Shown here piece after piece: positions 35,068-44,616 of a stretch of 64,000 bases of DNA. Every line of letters begins with the position of its first letter. Position 1 is the stretch's first letter. The stretch lies in the NCBI GenBank assembly GCA_018902545.1, contig JAHIQM010000006.1, forward strand, positions 1 to 64,000, written 5' to 3'. The notes under the pieces were generated by a model that worked only from the letters and a program-made list of their open reading frames with translations, ran no database searches and was not told the origin of the DNA. This DNA comes from Pseudomonadota bacterium (GTDB lineage Bacteria; Desulfobacterota; Desulfovibrionia; Desulfovibrionales; Desulfomicrobiaceae). Both the position numbers and the translations under genes were made by a program.

Positions 35068-36027
35068 GTGTTCAATTCGCTGCGTCACTTCAGTTGGGTT
35101 TTCTCCATCGCGCTGCATCTGCTCGTGCTGGTTGGCGGCGCGTACGTGTCCACGGGCACCCACATCAAACTTAATCTGGAAAAGAGAATGTACGAGGTCG
35201 ACCTGGTCGGACCTCCCAACAAGGGCAAGCCGGGCGCCAAAAGCGTGCCCAGGCAGGCGACTCCCGGCGATACGGCGCCGCAGAAGGCCGCTCCCAAGGA
35301 CGCGGCGGAAGTGAAGGCCCCGCAGGACCCGAAAAAGCCCGAGATAAAAGCTGCGCCCAGTGAAACGGCCAAGCCAATTCCTCTAGATACAGCCAACGCC
35401 ACCAAGGTGGCCGAAGCGAAGCCCGAGCCCAAGAAGCCCGAGCCCAAGAAGGAAGAGCCGAAAAAGGAAGAGCCGAAAAAGGAAGAGCCCAAGAAGCAGG
35501 AACCCAAAAAGGAAGAGCCCAAAGCCGAGAAGAAGCCGACCAAAGAGGAAATCCTGGCCCAGGCCTTGGGTGAGGCGACCAAGACCGCCAAGAAGGAAGG
35601 CACGGACGGGGCGGCCAAGGGCAGCGCCACGGGTGGTTCCAAGGATGCCCTGGCCGACGCGTTGGCGGATTTGGGGCGCGAAGTGTCCGGGCGCGGCACG
35701 CGCGGAGACGGCACGGCCGAGGACGGAGACGGCGAGGGCGTGTCTTCGGGCAGCCTTGATCAATTTTACGCCACCCAGGTCATCCGGGCCATTCGTCAGA
35801 ATTGGAGATTTCCGAGACTTTCGAATATAGTCCTGGCAACCACGGTGGAGCTACGGGTGAACAAGTCCGGGGAAATCCTGGCTGCGCGCATGATGAACGG
35901 GTCCGGACGGTCCGACTTTGACGCATCGGTAATGCGTGCCATCGAGGATACCAAGAAGCTGCCTCCCTTGCCTGAGACACTGGACGCAACACTGGTCATA
36001 ACTTTTTACAATACGGAAAATGGATAG
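35068..36027 (+). CDS. tolA: TolA/TonB-like envelope-spanning protein
   Basis: This 319-residue protein has a short N-terminal membrane anchor, then a long Pro/Lys/Glu repeat region (repeated KKEEP units around residues 115-155), then a C-terminal TonB_C/TolA domain near 230-319 (YATQVIRAIRQNWRFPRL). It links the inner-membrane TolQR motor to Pal. Start GTG at 35068 with AAGG upstream. The repeats lie at the DNA level too, with duplicated GAAGAGCC-type units, so length could vary among strains. Confidence 0.85.
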   Translation: MFNSLRHFSWVFSIALHLLVLVGGAYVSTGTHIKLNLEKRMYEVDLVGPPNKGKPGAKSVPRQATPGDTAPQKAAPKDAAEVKAPQDPKKPEIKAAPSETAKPIPLDTANATKVAEAKPEPKKPEPKKEEPKKEEPKKEEPKKQEPKKEEPKAEKKPTKEEILAQALGEATKTAKKEGTDGAAKGSATGGSKDALADALADLGREVSGRGTRGDGTAEDGDGEGVSSGSLDQFYATQVIRAIRQNWRFPRLSNIVLATTVELRVNKSGEILAARMMNGSGRSDFDASVMRAIEDTKKLPPLPETLDATLVITFYNTENG

Positions 36028-36036
36028 GAGACCGTC

Positions 36037-37356
36037 TTGATCAGGAAAATACTCCTTCTACTGGCTTTCATGCTCACAACCGCCGCCCCAGTTTCGGCGG
36101 CAGGCGTGCTCAATATCGATATCTACGGCCCTGGTCAGTCCCGGGTCAACCTCTTCGTGGCCGAGGCCCTGGCCAAGGACGGCGCAGGCCCGCTTGGCGC
36201 CATTCCGGGCAATGCTCCGGCGGAACTGCAACAGCGCATCCATGCCAATTGCGCCTTCCTGCCTTTTTTCAACATGCTCACTGGCAAGGACATCGTCGGC
36301 GGCCCCAACCCCGGCGGTTATGTGGCGCAGAGCATCGATTTCAACAAGTTCCAACTCTCGCGCAACGACGTGCTGGTCACCGCAGCCTGGGCCCCGCGCC
36401 CCGGCGGAGTCGGAGAGGTCGAACTGCGCGCCTATGAGGTCTACACGAAGCGCCTCATCGTTGGCAAAGGGTATGGCGTGGCGAGCAGCCAGCAAATCCC
36501 CGAGGTTGCTGCCCGTTTTTGCGCGGATCTGATGGAGGCCCTGACCGGCCAGGGAGACTTCTTCCGTTCCAATATCGCCTTCGTCAAGAAAGAGGGCCAG
36601 CGCAAGCAGATTTACATGGCCACGGCCCAGGGGCTCAATCTGCAGAAGATCACCAATCTGGACGGCATCGCCGTCAGCCCGGCCTGGTCACACGATGGCC
36701 AGAAGCTGGCGTTCGTGTTTCTGGACAAACGCTATCACAATCTGGGCATCTGGGACCGGCAGACCAGGACTTTGCAAAAGAAGAGACTCCCCGGGAACAC
36801 GCTCATCGCCCCGTCCTTCACCAAGTCCGGCAATGTGGCTATCAGCCTTGACATGCGTGGCAATCCGGACATTTACGAGCTTAATTCCGAACTTAAGGTA
36901 GTGCGAACCCTGGAAGAGAACTGGGGTATCGACATCAGTCCGGACTTTGACCGGTCCGGAGAGAAAATGGTTTTTGTCTCCAATAGATTGGGCAATCCGC
37001 ACGTGTTTCTGAAAAATTTGGTGACCGGCGAGACAAAGCGCATTTCCCTGACCGGAAAGTACAACACCGGCCCGAGCATCAGTCCTGACGGAACCCAGGT
37101 CGTTTTCGCGCAGATGGTGAACGGAAAACACAAGTTATTTCTGGTAGATTTGCCATCCGGTCGCGAACGACAGTTGACATTTGGGCCCGGTAGTGATGAA
37201 GATCCCACTTGGTCCCCTGATGGTTATTTCATCGCATTTGCGTCGAGCAGGTCCGGCCCGAGCCAGATCTACCTGACCACCAAGCATGGGGACGAACCAA
37301 TTTTGATTCCAACCGGACCGGGGGAGGCGTCTTCTCCAGCCTGGGGGAAATTATAA
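36037..37356 (+). CDS. tolB: Tol-Pal system beta-propeller protein TolB
   Basis: This 439-residue periplasmic protein has an N-terminal signal peptide (ILLLLAFMLTTAAPVSAAG) and then the TolB N-domain, followed by propeller blades of WSHDGQKLAFV and WSPDGYFIAFAS type. It binds Pal. It starts with TTG at 36037, supported by AGGAG 9 nt upstream. It lies 9 bp after tolA. Confidence 0.93.
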   Translation: MIRKILLLLAFMLTTAAPVSAAGVLNIDIYGPGQSRVNLFVAEALAKDGAGPLGAIPGNAPAELQQRIHANCAFLPFFNMLTGKDIVGGPNPGGYVAQSIDFNKFQLSRNDVLVTAAWAPRPGGVGEVELRAYEVYTKRLIVGKGYGVASSQQIPEVAARFCADLMEALTGQGDFFRSNIAFVKKEGQRKQIYMATAQGLNLQKITNLDGIAVSPAWSHDGQKLAFVFLDKRYHNLGIWDRQTRTLQKKRLPGNTLIAPSFTKSGNVAISLDMRGNPDIYELNSELKVVRTLEENWGIDISPDFDRSGEKMVFVSNRLGNPHVFLKNLVTGETKRISLTGKYNTGPSISPDGTQVVFAQMVNGKHKLFLVDLPSGRERQLTFGPGSDEDPTWSPDGYFIAFASSRSGPSQIYLTTKHGDEPILIPTGPGEASSPAWGKL

Positions 37357-37395
37357 TGGCAGAGGCGTGTTTTATTGTCGTTTACGGAGGAAGTT

Positions 37396-37935
37396 ATGAA
37401 GAAGTTAGGCGTTTTTGGATTGATCGTTTTGGTTTTTTGTTTGGCCATGGCTGGCGGTTGCTCCAAAAAAGTGAGCTCCACCCCGGCAGGTGCCACAGCA
37501 GCTGGTGCCGGTGACGGTTCCGGTGCTCAGGGTGGTTTGACTGCAGAGCAGCTCGAAGCGCAGCGCCTTGCTGAAATTCAGCGTCAGGCAATTGAGAAGA
37601 TCGGTGCAGACAAGATTTATTTTGCTTTTGATTCCAATGAGTTGACTCAGGAATCTCGCCAGGTTCTGACGGAGAAGGCCGAACTGCTGAAGGCCAATCC
37701 CGCTCTGTCCCTGCTGGTTGAAGGACATTGCGACGAGCGTGGAACCAACGAGTACAACTTGGCTCTGGGCGAACGCAGAGCCCGTGCTACCTACGAATTC
37801 CTGGTTCTGCTCGGCATTGATGCCTCCAAGCTGCAGATCATCAGCTACGGCGAAGAATACCCGGCCGTTCAGGGTTCCAACGAAGAAGCTTGGGCCAAGA
37901 ACAGACGCGCCGAATTCAAGGCCAGCGCAAACTAG
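37396..37935 (+). CDS. pal: Peptidoglycan-associated lipoprotein Pal
   Basis: This protein of about 179 residues starts at the ATG at 37396 (MKKLGVFG) with GGAGG upstream. The signal ends in a lipobox-like MAGGC. The OmpA-like domain has KIYFAFDSNELT, LLVEGHCDERGTNEYNLALG and RRAEF, binding diaminopimelate of peptidoglycan. It anchors the outer membrane and completes the tol-pal cluster, followed by a clear terminator. Confidence 0.94.
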   Translation: MKKLGVFGLIVLVFCLAMAGGCSKKVSSTPAGATAAGAGDGSGAQGGLTAEQLEAQRLAEIQRQAIEKIGADKIYFAFDSNELTQESRQVLTEKAELLKANPALSLLVEGHCDERGTNEYNLALGERRARATYEFLVLLGIDASKLQIISYGEEYPAVQGSNEEAWAKNRRAEFKASAN

Positions 37936-37975
37936 TTTTGACGATTCAAAAAGCGGGAGATTCTCCCCTTTTTTT

Positions 37976-38003
37976 AAAGCCCCGGTTCTGCCGGGGCTTT
38001 TTT
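37976..38003 (+). terminator. Rho-independent terminator of the tol-pal operon
   Basis: AAAGCCCCGG and CCGGGGCTTT are 10-bp perfect arms with a TTCTG loop, followed by TTT. It lies about 40 bp after the pal stop, a textbook layout. Confidence 0.88.
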
Positions 38004-38045
38004 CGTGGTGGGACGTATGGGAAGAATAGCAAGAATAGGACGTAT

Positions 38046-38284
38046 AGGACAAATAGGACGTTATACGACACCTATGGCGCCTATGTACTGAATGCCCGAG
38101 AGTTCATTCTTAACTCATAAGTCCTATAAGACCCATAAGTCCCATTGCCCCCATTAGGACAAATAGGACGTATACGACACCTATGGCGCCTATGTACCGA
38201 ATACCCGAGAGCGCATTCTTAACTCATAAGTCCCATAAGTCCCATAAGACCCATAGGCCCCATTGACCTATAAGTCCCATTCTC
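38046..38284. repeat. Tandem 110-bp repeat with short CATAAGTCC units
   Basis: AGGACAAATAGGACG at 38046 begins a unit that starts again at 38156, about 110 bp later, with few changes (CGACACCTATGGCGCCTATG and CATTCTTAACTCATAAGTCC occur in both). Between and after the copies lie short CCATAAGTCC/ACCCATAAG units. Dyad-like TATGGCGCC/GGCGCC pieces are present. No gene was recognised in this stretch between pal and opgH. It is not a CRISPR: the units have no unique spacers. Confidence 0.7.
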
Positions 38285-40381
38285 TCAATCAAGCCTGACC
38301 TTCCAGCGTTCTTCCAGCACATCCTGCGGCAATTCCCAGATATATTCATGAAGTGTCTTCATGCGCTCGGCGTCGTAGAGCAGTTCCTTTTTTTCCTTCT
38401 TGTTCAGCGCCTGAGGGCCGTGCTGCATGGCCTTGCTTAGGATCGCGTCGCGGCGCTGCTCGATTACCGGGGCCAGGGTGCGCGGGCCGCGCAGCAGGCT
38501 GCGGTGCAGGGTGTTCACTGCCGGGATCACGGCGGCCCGGAGGAACCCTTCCTCGGGCGGCAGGCCGAAGCTGGTCCTGTCCTGGGCGGTGGCGTTCAGG
38601 TAGGCGTTTATATCCTCGTACTCGCGGGGCAGGCGGACCTCCTCGGGAGTCATGAAGATGCGCATTTTGCGGTACAAACGGCCCAGTTCGGCACGGCTGG
38701 TGAGCATGGAGACCGGAATGGAGAGCAGCAGGGAAATGACCAGAGGCGAACTCCACCAGAAAAAGACCCGGTTGATCTGAAACATAGCCACTCCCCAGAT
38801 AAGGCCCAGCAGCGTTCCGCCGCCATGGAAACGCAGGGCGTCCCAGAAGCGCGTGCCTTCGTCGTCGCGCTGCTGGGTGCCCCAGCCGATGCCCATGCCC
38901 AGGAGGGTCAGGAATACGTATTTGCTGTGGAAGAGCATGCGCACCGGTGCCAGCAGCGTGGACAGCACGATCTCCGTCATGATGCTCCCGCACAGGGCGA
39001 AAAATCCGCCGAACTGTTTGCGGCGTCCCTTGATGAGCGCGAGGAGCAGGGCGCAAACCTTGGGCAGGAAGAGGACCATGGCCGTGCCCGCCAGGAGTAG
39101 CAGGGCGGGCGTTGGGTCCCAGACGGGCCAGACGGGGAAGAGGGACTTGGCGGGGGCGAAGTAGTCGGGCTGGATCAGGGCCTCGGAGACAGCTGCCGCC
39201 GTGGCCAGGGCCAGGAACAAAAACCAGAGCAGGGCCGAACCATAGGCCATGACGCCGTTCAAGAACAGGGCGCGGTGGCCAGGAAAGATGCCGCTCGTGA
39301 ACACCAGACGCAGGTGCTGCAGGTTGCCCTGGCACCAGCGGCGGTCACGTTTGAGTTCGTTCAAAAGGTTGGGCGGCACTTCTTCGTAACTGCCTTCCAG
39401 ATCATAGGCCAGCCAGACCGAATACCCGGCGCGGCGCATGAGCGCCGATTCCACGAAGTCGTGGGAAAGGATGTCTCCTCCCAGGGGCGGCTTGCCCGGC
39501 AAACGGCTCAGTGCGCAGTGCTTGATGAACGGCTTGACCCGGATGATGGCGTTGTGGCCCCAGAACTGGGCGTCACCCAGGAACCAGTGGTGCAGTCCGG
39601 CCGCGTACATGGGACCGTAAGCCCTGTTGGCGAACTGCTGGGCGCGGGCGATGAGGGTTTCGCGTCCGGTGCAGGCCGGGGCGGTCTGCAGGATGCCCAC
39701 GTTTCGCCTGCGCTCCATGATGCGCACCATGCGGATGAGCGTCTCTCCGGACATGACCGAGTCGGCGTCGAAGACGATCATGTAAGTGTATTGGGCACCG
39801 TAGCGCCGACAGAAGTCGGCGACATTGCCGCTTTTGCGCTTCAAGTTGACGCGTCTGCGGCGGTAGAAAATATGGCCATGGGCGGAGAGTTCGTTGCACA
39901 GGCTGTTCCAGGCCGCCTCTTCCTGCACCCAGCGGTCGGGGTCGCTTGAATCGCTCAGGATGTGGATGTCGAATCTGTCTGCAGCCCCGAGTCTGGCCAG
40001 GGATCGCCACACCGCCTGGATTCCGGCCATGATTCTTTCCGGGTCTTCGTTGCAGACAGGAAAAAGGATGGCGGTTTTGACGTGAGGGCGGATGGGCGCG
40101 TCGAGTTCTCCGCGCGAACGGGTCACGGCAAAGCGGTCATCTTTTTTTAGCAGGGTCCAGAACCCGGCCAGGGCGGTCCAGAGTCCCAGAGAAATCCAGA
40201 TAAAGAGTATGCAGTAGACGAAAATGATGCTCGCTTCCAGGATCGTGGTGCCGCGATGTGGGAGCAGCGCACCCATCACGCTGGCGGCGACCAGAGCCGG
40301 AGTGAGGACAAGAATGAGGAGCAGCAATCTGCGGCGGCTGGCGATCTTGCGCCAAGGTTCGTTCAAAAATTCGCGTTTCAT
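38285..40381 (-). CDS. opgH: Glucan biosynthesis glucosyltransferase OpgH
   Basis: This membrane glucosyltransferase of about 698 residues polymerises UDP-glucose into the osmoregulated periplasmic glucan backbone. An N-terminal pair of helices (LLLLILVLTPALVAASVMG, GLWTALAGFWTLL) is followed by a GT2 domain with VFDADSVM and the RDRRWCQGN (QxxRW) motif, then several C-terminal helices. The ATG at 40381 (MKREFLNEPWRKI) is chosen to match the first helix; a frame to 40450 exists. The E. coli protein has a longer cytoplasmic N-terminus. Confidence 0.88.
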   Translation of the reverse strand: MKREFLNEPWRKIASRRRLLLLILVLTPALVAASVMGALLPHRGTTILEASIIFVYCILFIWISLGLWTALAGFWTLLKKDDRFAVTRSRGELDAPIRPHVKTAILFPVCNEDPERIMAGIQAVWRSLARLGAADRFDIHILSDSSDPDRWVQEEAAWNSLCNELSAHGHIFYRRRRVNLKRKSGNVADFCRRYGAQYTYMIVFDADSVMSGETLIRMVRIMERRRNVGILQTAPACTGRETLIARAQQFANRAYGPMYAAGLHHWFLGDAQFWGHNAIIRVKPFIKHCALSRLPGKPPLGGDILSHDFVESALMRRAGYSVWLAYDLEGSYEEVPPNLLNELKRDRRWCQGNLQHLRLVFTSGIFPGHRALFLNGVMAYGSALLWFLFLALATAAAVSEALIQPDYFAPAKSLFPVWPVWDPTPALLLLAGTAMVLFLPKVCALLLALIKGRRKQFGGFFALCGSIMTEIVLSTLLAPVRMLFHSKYVFLTLLGMGIGWGTQQRDDEGTRFWDALRFHGGGTLLGLIWGVAMFQINRVFFWWSSPLVISLLLSIPVSMLTSRAELGRLYRKMRIFMTPEEVRLPREYEDINAYLNATAQDRTSFGLPPEEGFLRAAVIPAVNTLHRSLLRGPRTLAPVIEQRRDAILSKAMQHGPQALNKKEKKELLYDAERMKTLHEYIWELPQDVLEERWKVRLD

Positions 40382-40497
40382 TGCATCTCGTGCTGAATCG
40401 GCCTGGGCATGGCGTGAACCTGTACCCCTGGCGTGAAGATAACCGAGCAAAAGCCTCGGACGGGTGATCCTCTATCCTTCATTCCCTGCCCTGCGCA

Positions 40498-40992
40498 TTA
40501 TCCGGAGGATGAGCCAAGCAGGTACAGTCCGCCAAGCAGCAGGACGTACAGCAGGAAGTCGATCAGGCATGTGTTGAAAAAATGTGCCGACATGTTCCAC
40601 AGTGGACGCCAGGCACGCAGATAAATTTTCACCCAGGGCCTTCTGTCCATCTCCTCGGGTTTCATGTGCACGCGCGTGAGCGGCGGCCCGGGCACAACGA
40701 AAAGAGGGATGGGTTGTTCGGCCAAGAGGGCCCTCAGGATGGTCATGGCCCGCGCTTCGGCCTGGGCGGGGTTGTTGCCCGGGTCGTTTGCCAGTTCGGT
40801 CAGCGTGGCCAGTGCCAGTTCGTGGCGGCTCCGTTCGGGCAGGGGCAGGTGGCGCAGGTAGGCCGCGATGCGCCGCCCCGCTGCCTCCAGCCGCGCCTCA
40901 AGGACCGAGGCTGCGGTTTCCACAGGGGGCTGATAGACGCCAGAAATGCCGCTGCCATAGGGCGAGGTCTTATCCATGGGTTTGCTCTTCAT
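40498..40992 (-). CDS. Small tail-anchored protein between opgG and opgH
   Basis: This protein of about 164 residues starts where the opgG TGA overlaps an ATG (TGATG at 40990-40994); other in-frame starts are at 41016 and 40977. The chain is helical and soluble for about 125 residues, then ends in a membrane helix (TCLIDFLLYVLLLGGLYLLG) near the C-terminus. It is not an E. coli opg product; it may replace the N-terminal cytoplasmic part of OpgH or link OpgG and OpgH. Function unknown. Confidence 0.7.
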   Translation of the reverse strand: MKSKPMDKTSPYGSGISGVYQPPVETAASVLEARLEAAGRRIAAYLRHLPLPERSRHELALATLTELANDPGNNPAQAEARAMTILRALLAEQPIPLFVVPGPPLTRVHMKPEEMDRRPWVKIYLRAWRPLWNMSAHFFNTCLIDFLLYVLLLGGLYLLGSSSG

Positions 40993-42542
40993 CAGATTCT
41001 GATGGCGTAGGTCCAAGTCTCGGTCAGCGGGGTGACGCCATGCTGCAGGACCGCACGCATCTCGATGTACGGCCTCTTGTCGGGCAGGACCCGCGACAGG
41101 GCGGAGGCCAAATCGTGCTCGATTTCGAACACCAATCGCCAGTTACCGTTGACAGGATTCTTGTAGACACTTTTCTCCAGGAGCTTGCCGCCCATCCCGA
41201 CCCAGACGTTGGCGTCCAGGGCCGCGTCATCTGGCAGGTCTTCAAGTTTCCCGCCGTGAAATTCCAGGACGAACAATCTGGAGTTGATTTTTTTGCCTTT
41301 GCCCGTGCGCGTGAACACGACCTGGCCTTCCGGCGACGCCACGCGCTTGGGTGGAGCCCAGCGGAGTTTGTAGTCAAAGACTATGGGTTGCAAGAGTTCG
41401 AAATTGCTTTGCGGAGTCCAGAAGGTGACGATGTTGTCGTGAATTTCCTCTGGTGAGGGGATTTGGACCAGGTGCAGTTTTCCGGGGCCCCAGTCGCCCT
41501 TGGGCTCGACCCACGCACTGGGCCTGGCTTCGTACTTCGCTTCAAGATCAAGGTAGTTGTCGTAGTCCGTATCGCGCTGCATGAGGCCCATGCCCCGGAT
41601 GTTTGGCGCGTCGAAGACGTTGACGGTCAGGGACTTGGGGTTCTGCAGCGGCCGCCAGATCCATTCGCCGTTCTCGAACGTGGCCATGAGTCCATCGGAA
41701 TCATGGACTTCGGACCTGAAATCGTCGCTGTAGCGGGGGTTGGAGTTCTCCCCGAAGATGTACATGCTGGTCAGGGGGGCGATGCCCAGTTTGGCTACCG
41801 GTTCGCGCAAAAAGAGGATCGATTCCACGTCCAGCACGGTTTCCGCTCCCGTCGTGGTTTCGAAGCGGTAGGCTCCGGTGACGCGGCGGGAGTCGAGCAG
41901 GGCGTAGATGACGATGGTCTTGTCTTTCTTGCCGGGCTTGACGATCCAGAACTCCTTGAAAAAGGGGAATTCTTCGCCGGAGGGTTCCGCTGTGTCCACG
42001 GCCAGGCCCCGGGCGGACAGTCCGTAGTTCTGTCCCTTGCCCACGGCCCTGAAATAGCTGGCTCCGAGAAAGACCAGGAATTCGTCAAGATAGTTCTTGG
42101 TGTTGATGGCCGTGTGCACGCGAAATCCGGCGTAGCCCATGTCGGCAGGAATCTGCGCCGCAAAACTGTTTTGCCCGTAAATGAAGGACTCGGTGTCAAA
42201 GGCCAGGCGGGTCGGCACGTTCTTTTCCAGCACGTTGATGGCCACCGTGCGGTCATAAAAGAGACCGGGGTGGAAAAATTGCAGCTCGAAAGGCAGTTTC
42301 TCGTCACGCCACAGGCTCTTGTCCTGGACAAAACGGATGTCGCGCCATTGATCGTATGAGATCGACTTCAAGACCTCGGGCACTTGGCCTGCGCTATCCT
42401 CGAAAGGCCTGGTCGCCAGTTCCCGCGCCATGGACGCGACATCTTGCAGGCCGAAAGAAGGCGCTTGGGCGGAGGCGAGGGTCGCGGAAAGAAAAAGGAT
42501 CAGCGCGGCCGTAAGACCGTACAACCCATATCGTCTGAACAT
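40992..42542 (-). CDS. opgG: Glucan biosynthesis protein G
   Basis: This periplasmic protein of about 516 residues has a signal peptide (YGLYGLTAALILFLSATLAS). FGLQDVASMARELATRPFED and SYDQWRDIRF are the OpgG/OpgD N-terminal pattern; the C-terminal half has a beta-sandwich look. It is needed to make osmoregulated periplasmic glucan. The ATG at 42542 has AGGAG upstream; the frame to 42617 lacks one. First gene of opgG-orf-opgH. Confidence 0.9.
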   Translation of the reverse strand: MFRRYGLYGLTAALILFLSATLASAQAPSFGLQDVASMARELATRPFEDSAGQVPEVLKSISYDQWRDIRFVQDKSLWRDEKLPFELQFFHPGLFYDRTVAINVLEKNVPTRLAFDTESFIYGQNSFAAQIPADMGYAGFRVHTAINTKNYLDEFLVFLGASYFRAVGKGQNYGLSARGLAVDTAEPSGEEFPFFKEFWIVKPGKKDKTIVIYALLDSRRVTGAYRFETTTGAETVLDVESILFLREPVAKLGIAPLTSMYIFGENSNPRYSDDFRSEVHDSDGLMATFENGEWIWRPLQNPKSLTVNVFDAPNIRGMGLMQRDTDYDNYLDLEAKYEARPSAWVEPKGDWGPGKLHLVQIPSPEEIHDNIVTFWTPQSNFELLQPIVFDYKLRWAPPKRVASPEGQVVFTRTGKGKKINSRLFVLEFHGGKLEDLPDDAALDANVWVGMGGKLLEKSVYKNPVNGNWRLVFEIEHDLASALSRVLPDKRPYIEMRAVLQHGVTPLTETWTYAIRI

Positions 42543-42779
42543 GCTTGGACTCCTGCTGTGTGCGTTGCCACCCCAATGGGATCGGGCATTTTCGGTATTT
42601 CCACTTGTGCTTTTCAATGCCGCTCGTCAAGAGCAAAGAATGGCGCTGCGAGTTCACGGCCTGCGCGGACTCCGCGTGGCGAGCAGGCTTATGATTCTAT
42701 CGAGGATAGGGAAAAGAGGGAAGAAAGTGGCCCGACCGAATTTTTGACGGAGGGAGGCCGCTCCGGCCGGGCCGAGGGG

Positions 42780-44360
42780 TCAGGACTGCTCGCGGCGGTG
42801 ATCAACCCGCCCTTTGGCGATAAGTTCTTCGAGATTGAATTTGCGGACCCGGTAGCCCATCTGGCGCGGGGTGAGGTTGAGTTCCCGCGCCGCCTTGTAC
42901 TGGATCCAGGCGTTGCGCTTTAGCGCGGCCAAGACCTCCCGGCGCTCGGTTTCCTTGAGCGACTGGCAACGGGTTTCTTGGGCGGAGGGTTCAGGAGCGG
43001 GTCGCGCCGATGCGGGGCGATGCACCTCCTGGGTGAGGAACCCGCGCACAAGCTCGGGCTCCACCGGCTTGTCCTCGGTCAGGATCACCAGACGCTCAAC
43101 CAGATTTTCCAGTTCGCGCACGTTGCCGGGCCAGTCGTAGGCCAGCAGCAGATCTAGGGTACTGGCGGTCAGGGTCAGACTGCGTCCGTACTCGCGTTCC
43201 ATTTCCTTTTGAAAATGATTCAAGAGGCGCGGGATGTCCTCCTTGCGTTCCCGTACCGACGGCACGTGCACCGGGAAGACGTTCAGTCGGTAATAGAGAT
43301 CCTCGCGAAACAGACCCTGACCGACGAAGACTTCCAGATTGCGGTTGGTGGCGCTGATGATGCGCACATCGACCTTGCGGGTCTTGTTGCTGCCGATGCG
43401 TTCGAATTCGCGTTCCTGCAGCACGCGGAGCAGCTTGGATTGCAGGGCAAGGGGCAGTTCGCCGATTTCGTCTAGGAAAATCGTGCCCAGGTGCGCGTCT
43501 TCAAAGCGGCCCGGCTTGGCGCTGTTGGCTCCGGTGAAGGCCCCCTTTTCGTAGCCGAAGAGTTCGGCTTCAAGCAGGTTTTCCGGGATGGCGGCGCAGT
43601 TGACCTTGATGAAGGGGTGGGTCTTGCGGTCGGAAAGCTCGTGGATGATGCGCCCGATCAGGGTTTTGCCCGTGCCCGATTCACCCAGCAGCAGCACGGT
43701 GGCCTTGGTTATGGCGACTTTGGCCACATATTGCTCCACTTCGAGCATGGCTTGGCTCTTGCCCACGATGTAGGGGCCGTGGTTTTCGCGCGCGATCTGG
43801 TACTTGAGCGACGTGTTTTCCTGTTTGAGGGCCGCCTCCCTCTTTTTTACTTTTTCGTTCAGGCTGAGGAACTGCGAGATGAGCGTGGCCACCACGGTCA
43901 GGAATTCCGTGTCGGCATCGAGTTGCGCCTGGCCGGTGAAGACCCGGTCCACGTTCATCACTCCAATGGGAGTACTGTGCAGCAGGATGGGCACGCCGAC
44001 AAAGGAGATGCGTTCGCTGCTGATGCGCCGGGTTCCCGTCTTGTCGAGAAATAGGGGTTCAAGGGAGATGTCCGGAACCACATATGGCTTTGCCGTGCGG
44101 AAAATGATCCCCGTGATTCCTTCGTCCATTCGATAGACGCCGCGCTGTTTTTCCAGGGCCGAGAGCCCATAGGAAGTGGAGATGGCCAAACGGCCCGAAA
44201 GAGGGTCGTACAGAGTGACCGTGGCCCTGCGCATGCTCATGGTGTCGGACAGGATTTTCAGAATTGATTCCAGAGCGCTTTCGAGGTCCAGGGCCTGATC
44301 GATGACCTTGCTGATGGCCAGCAGGACGCGCAATTCGGTGGAACAGGTTGGGGTGCTCAT
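42780..44360 (-). CDS. NifA-type sigma-54-dependent transcriptional activator
   Basis: This protein of about 526 residues has three parts. A GAF sensor spans residues 20-170, a central AAA+ domain has Walker A GESGTGKT, GAFTGA (sigma-54 contact) and the DEIGELPLALQ Walker B, and a C-terminal helix-turn-helix reads ARELNLTPRQMGYRVRKF. The layout matches NifA. No nif gene is in the window, so the regulon is unknown. Start ATG at 44360. It is a single-gene unit on the minus strand. Confidence 0.85.
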   Translation of the reverse strand: MSTPTCSTELRVLLAISKVIDQALDLESALESILKILSDTMSMRRATVTLYDPLSGRLAISTSYGLSALEKQRGVYRMDEGITGIIFRTAKPYVVPDISLEPLFLDKTGTRRISSERISFVGVPILLHSTPIGVMNVDRVFTGQAQLDADTEFLTVVATLISQFLSLNEKVKKREAALKQENTSLKYQIARENHGPYIVGKSQAMLEVEQYVAKVAITKATVLLLGESGTGKTLIGRIIHELSDRKTHPFIKVNCAAIPENLLEAELFGYEKGAFTGANSAKPGRFEDAHLGTIFLDEIGELPLALQSKLLRVLQEREFERIGSNKTRKVDVRIISATNRNLEVFVGQGLFREDLYYRLNVFPVHVPSVRERKEDIPRLLNHFQKEMEREYGRSLTLTASTLDLLLAYDWPGNVRELENLVERLVILTEDKPVEPELVRGFLTQEVHRPASARPAPEPSAQETRCQSLKETERREVLAALKRNAWIQYKAARELNLTPRQMGYRVRKFNLEELIAKGRVDHRREQS

Positions 44361-44616
44361 GGGGGCTATGAAGCAACAAGGATGCCGCAATGGTCAACGG
44401 GAGCGAAGCTATGATATGCCCAATGCTTTGGTGCCGGAAGGATACATAAAATTATTTAGTATCAGACTGTTAGACTTAAAAGATGTGCCTTGAAGATTGG
44501 GCTGCATGGAAGGAATCATCAGAATCGATAGCTGTACGCGGCTTTAATTTACTTTTTTGTAATTTCATTCCGAATTGTTGGCAACCTATTTGGGTATATT
44601 TAACAAAATTGATTAA

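Noticed and set aside
38046-38284. Possible CRISPR array
   Set aside because: The repeated units are nearly identical over the entire 110 bp and the short internal units follow one another without unique spacers; no cas gene is near.
42780-44360. Calling the sigma-54 activator nifA
   Set aside because: The domain layout fits NifA, but no nitrogen-fixation gene is in the window and many relatives regulate other pathways, so no symbol was given.
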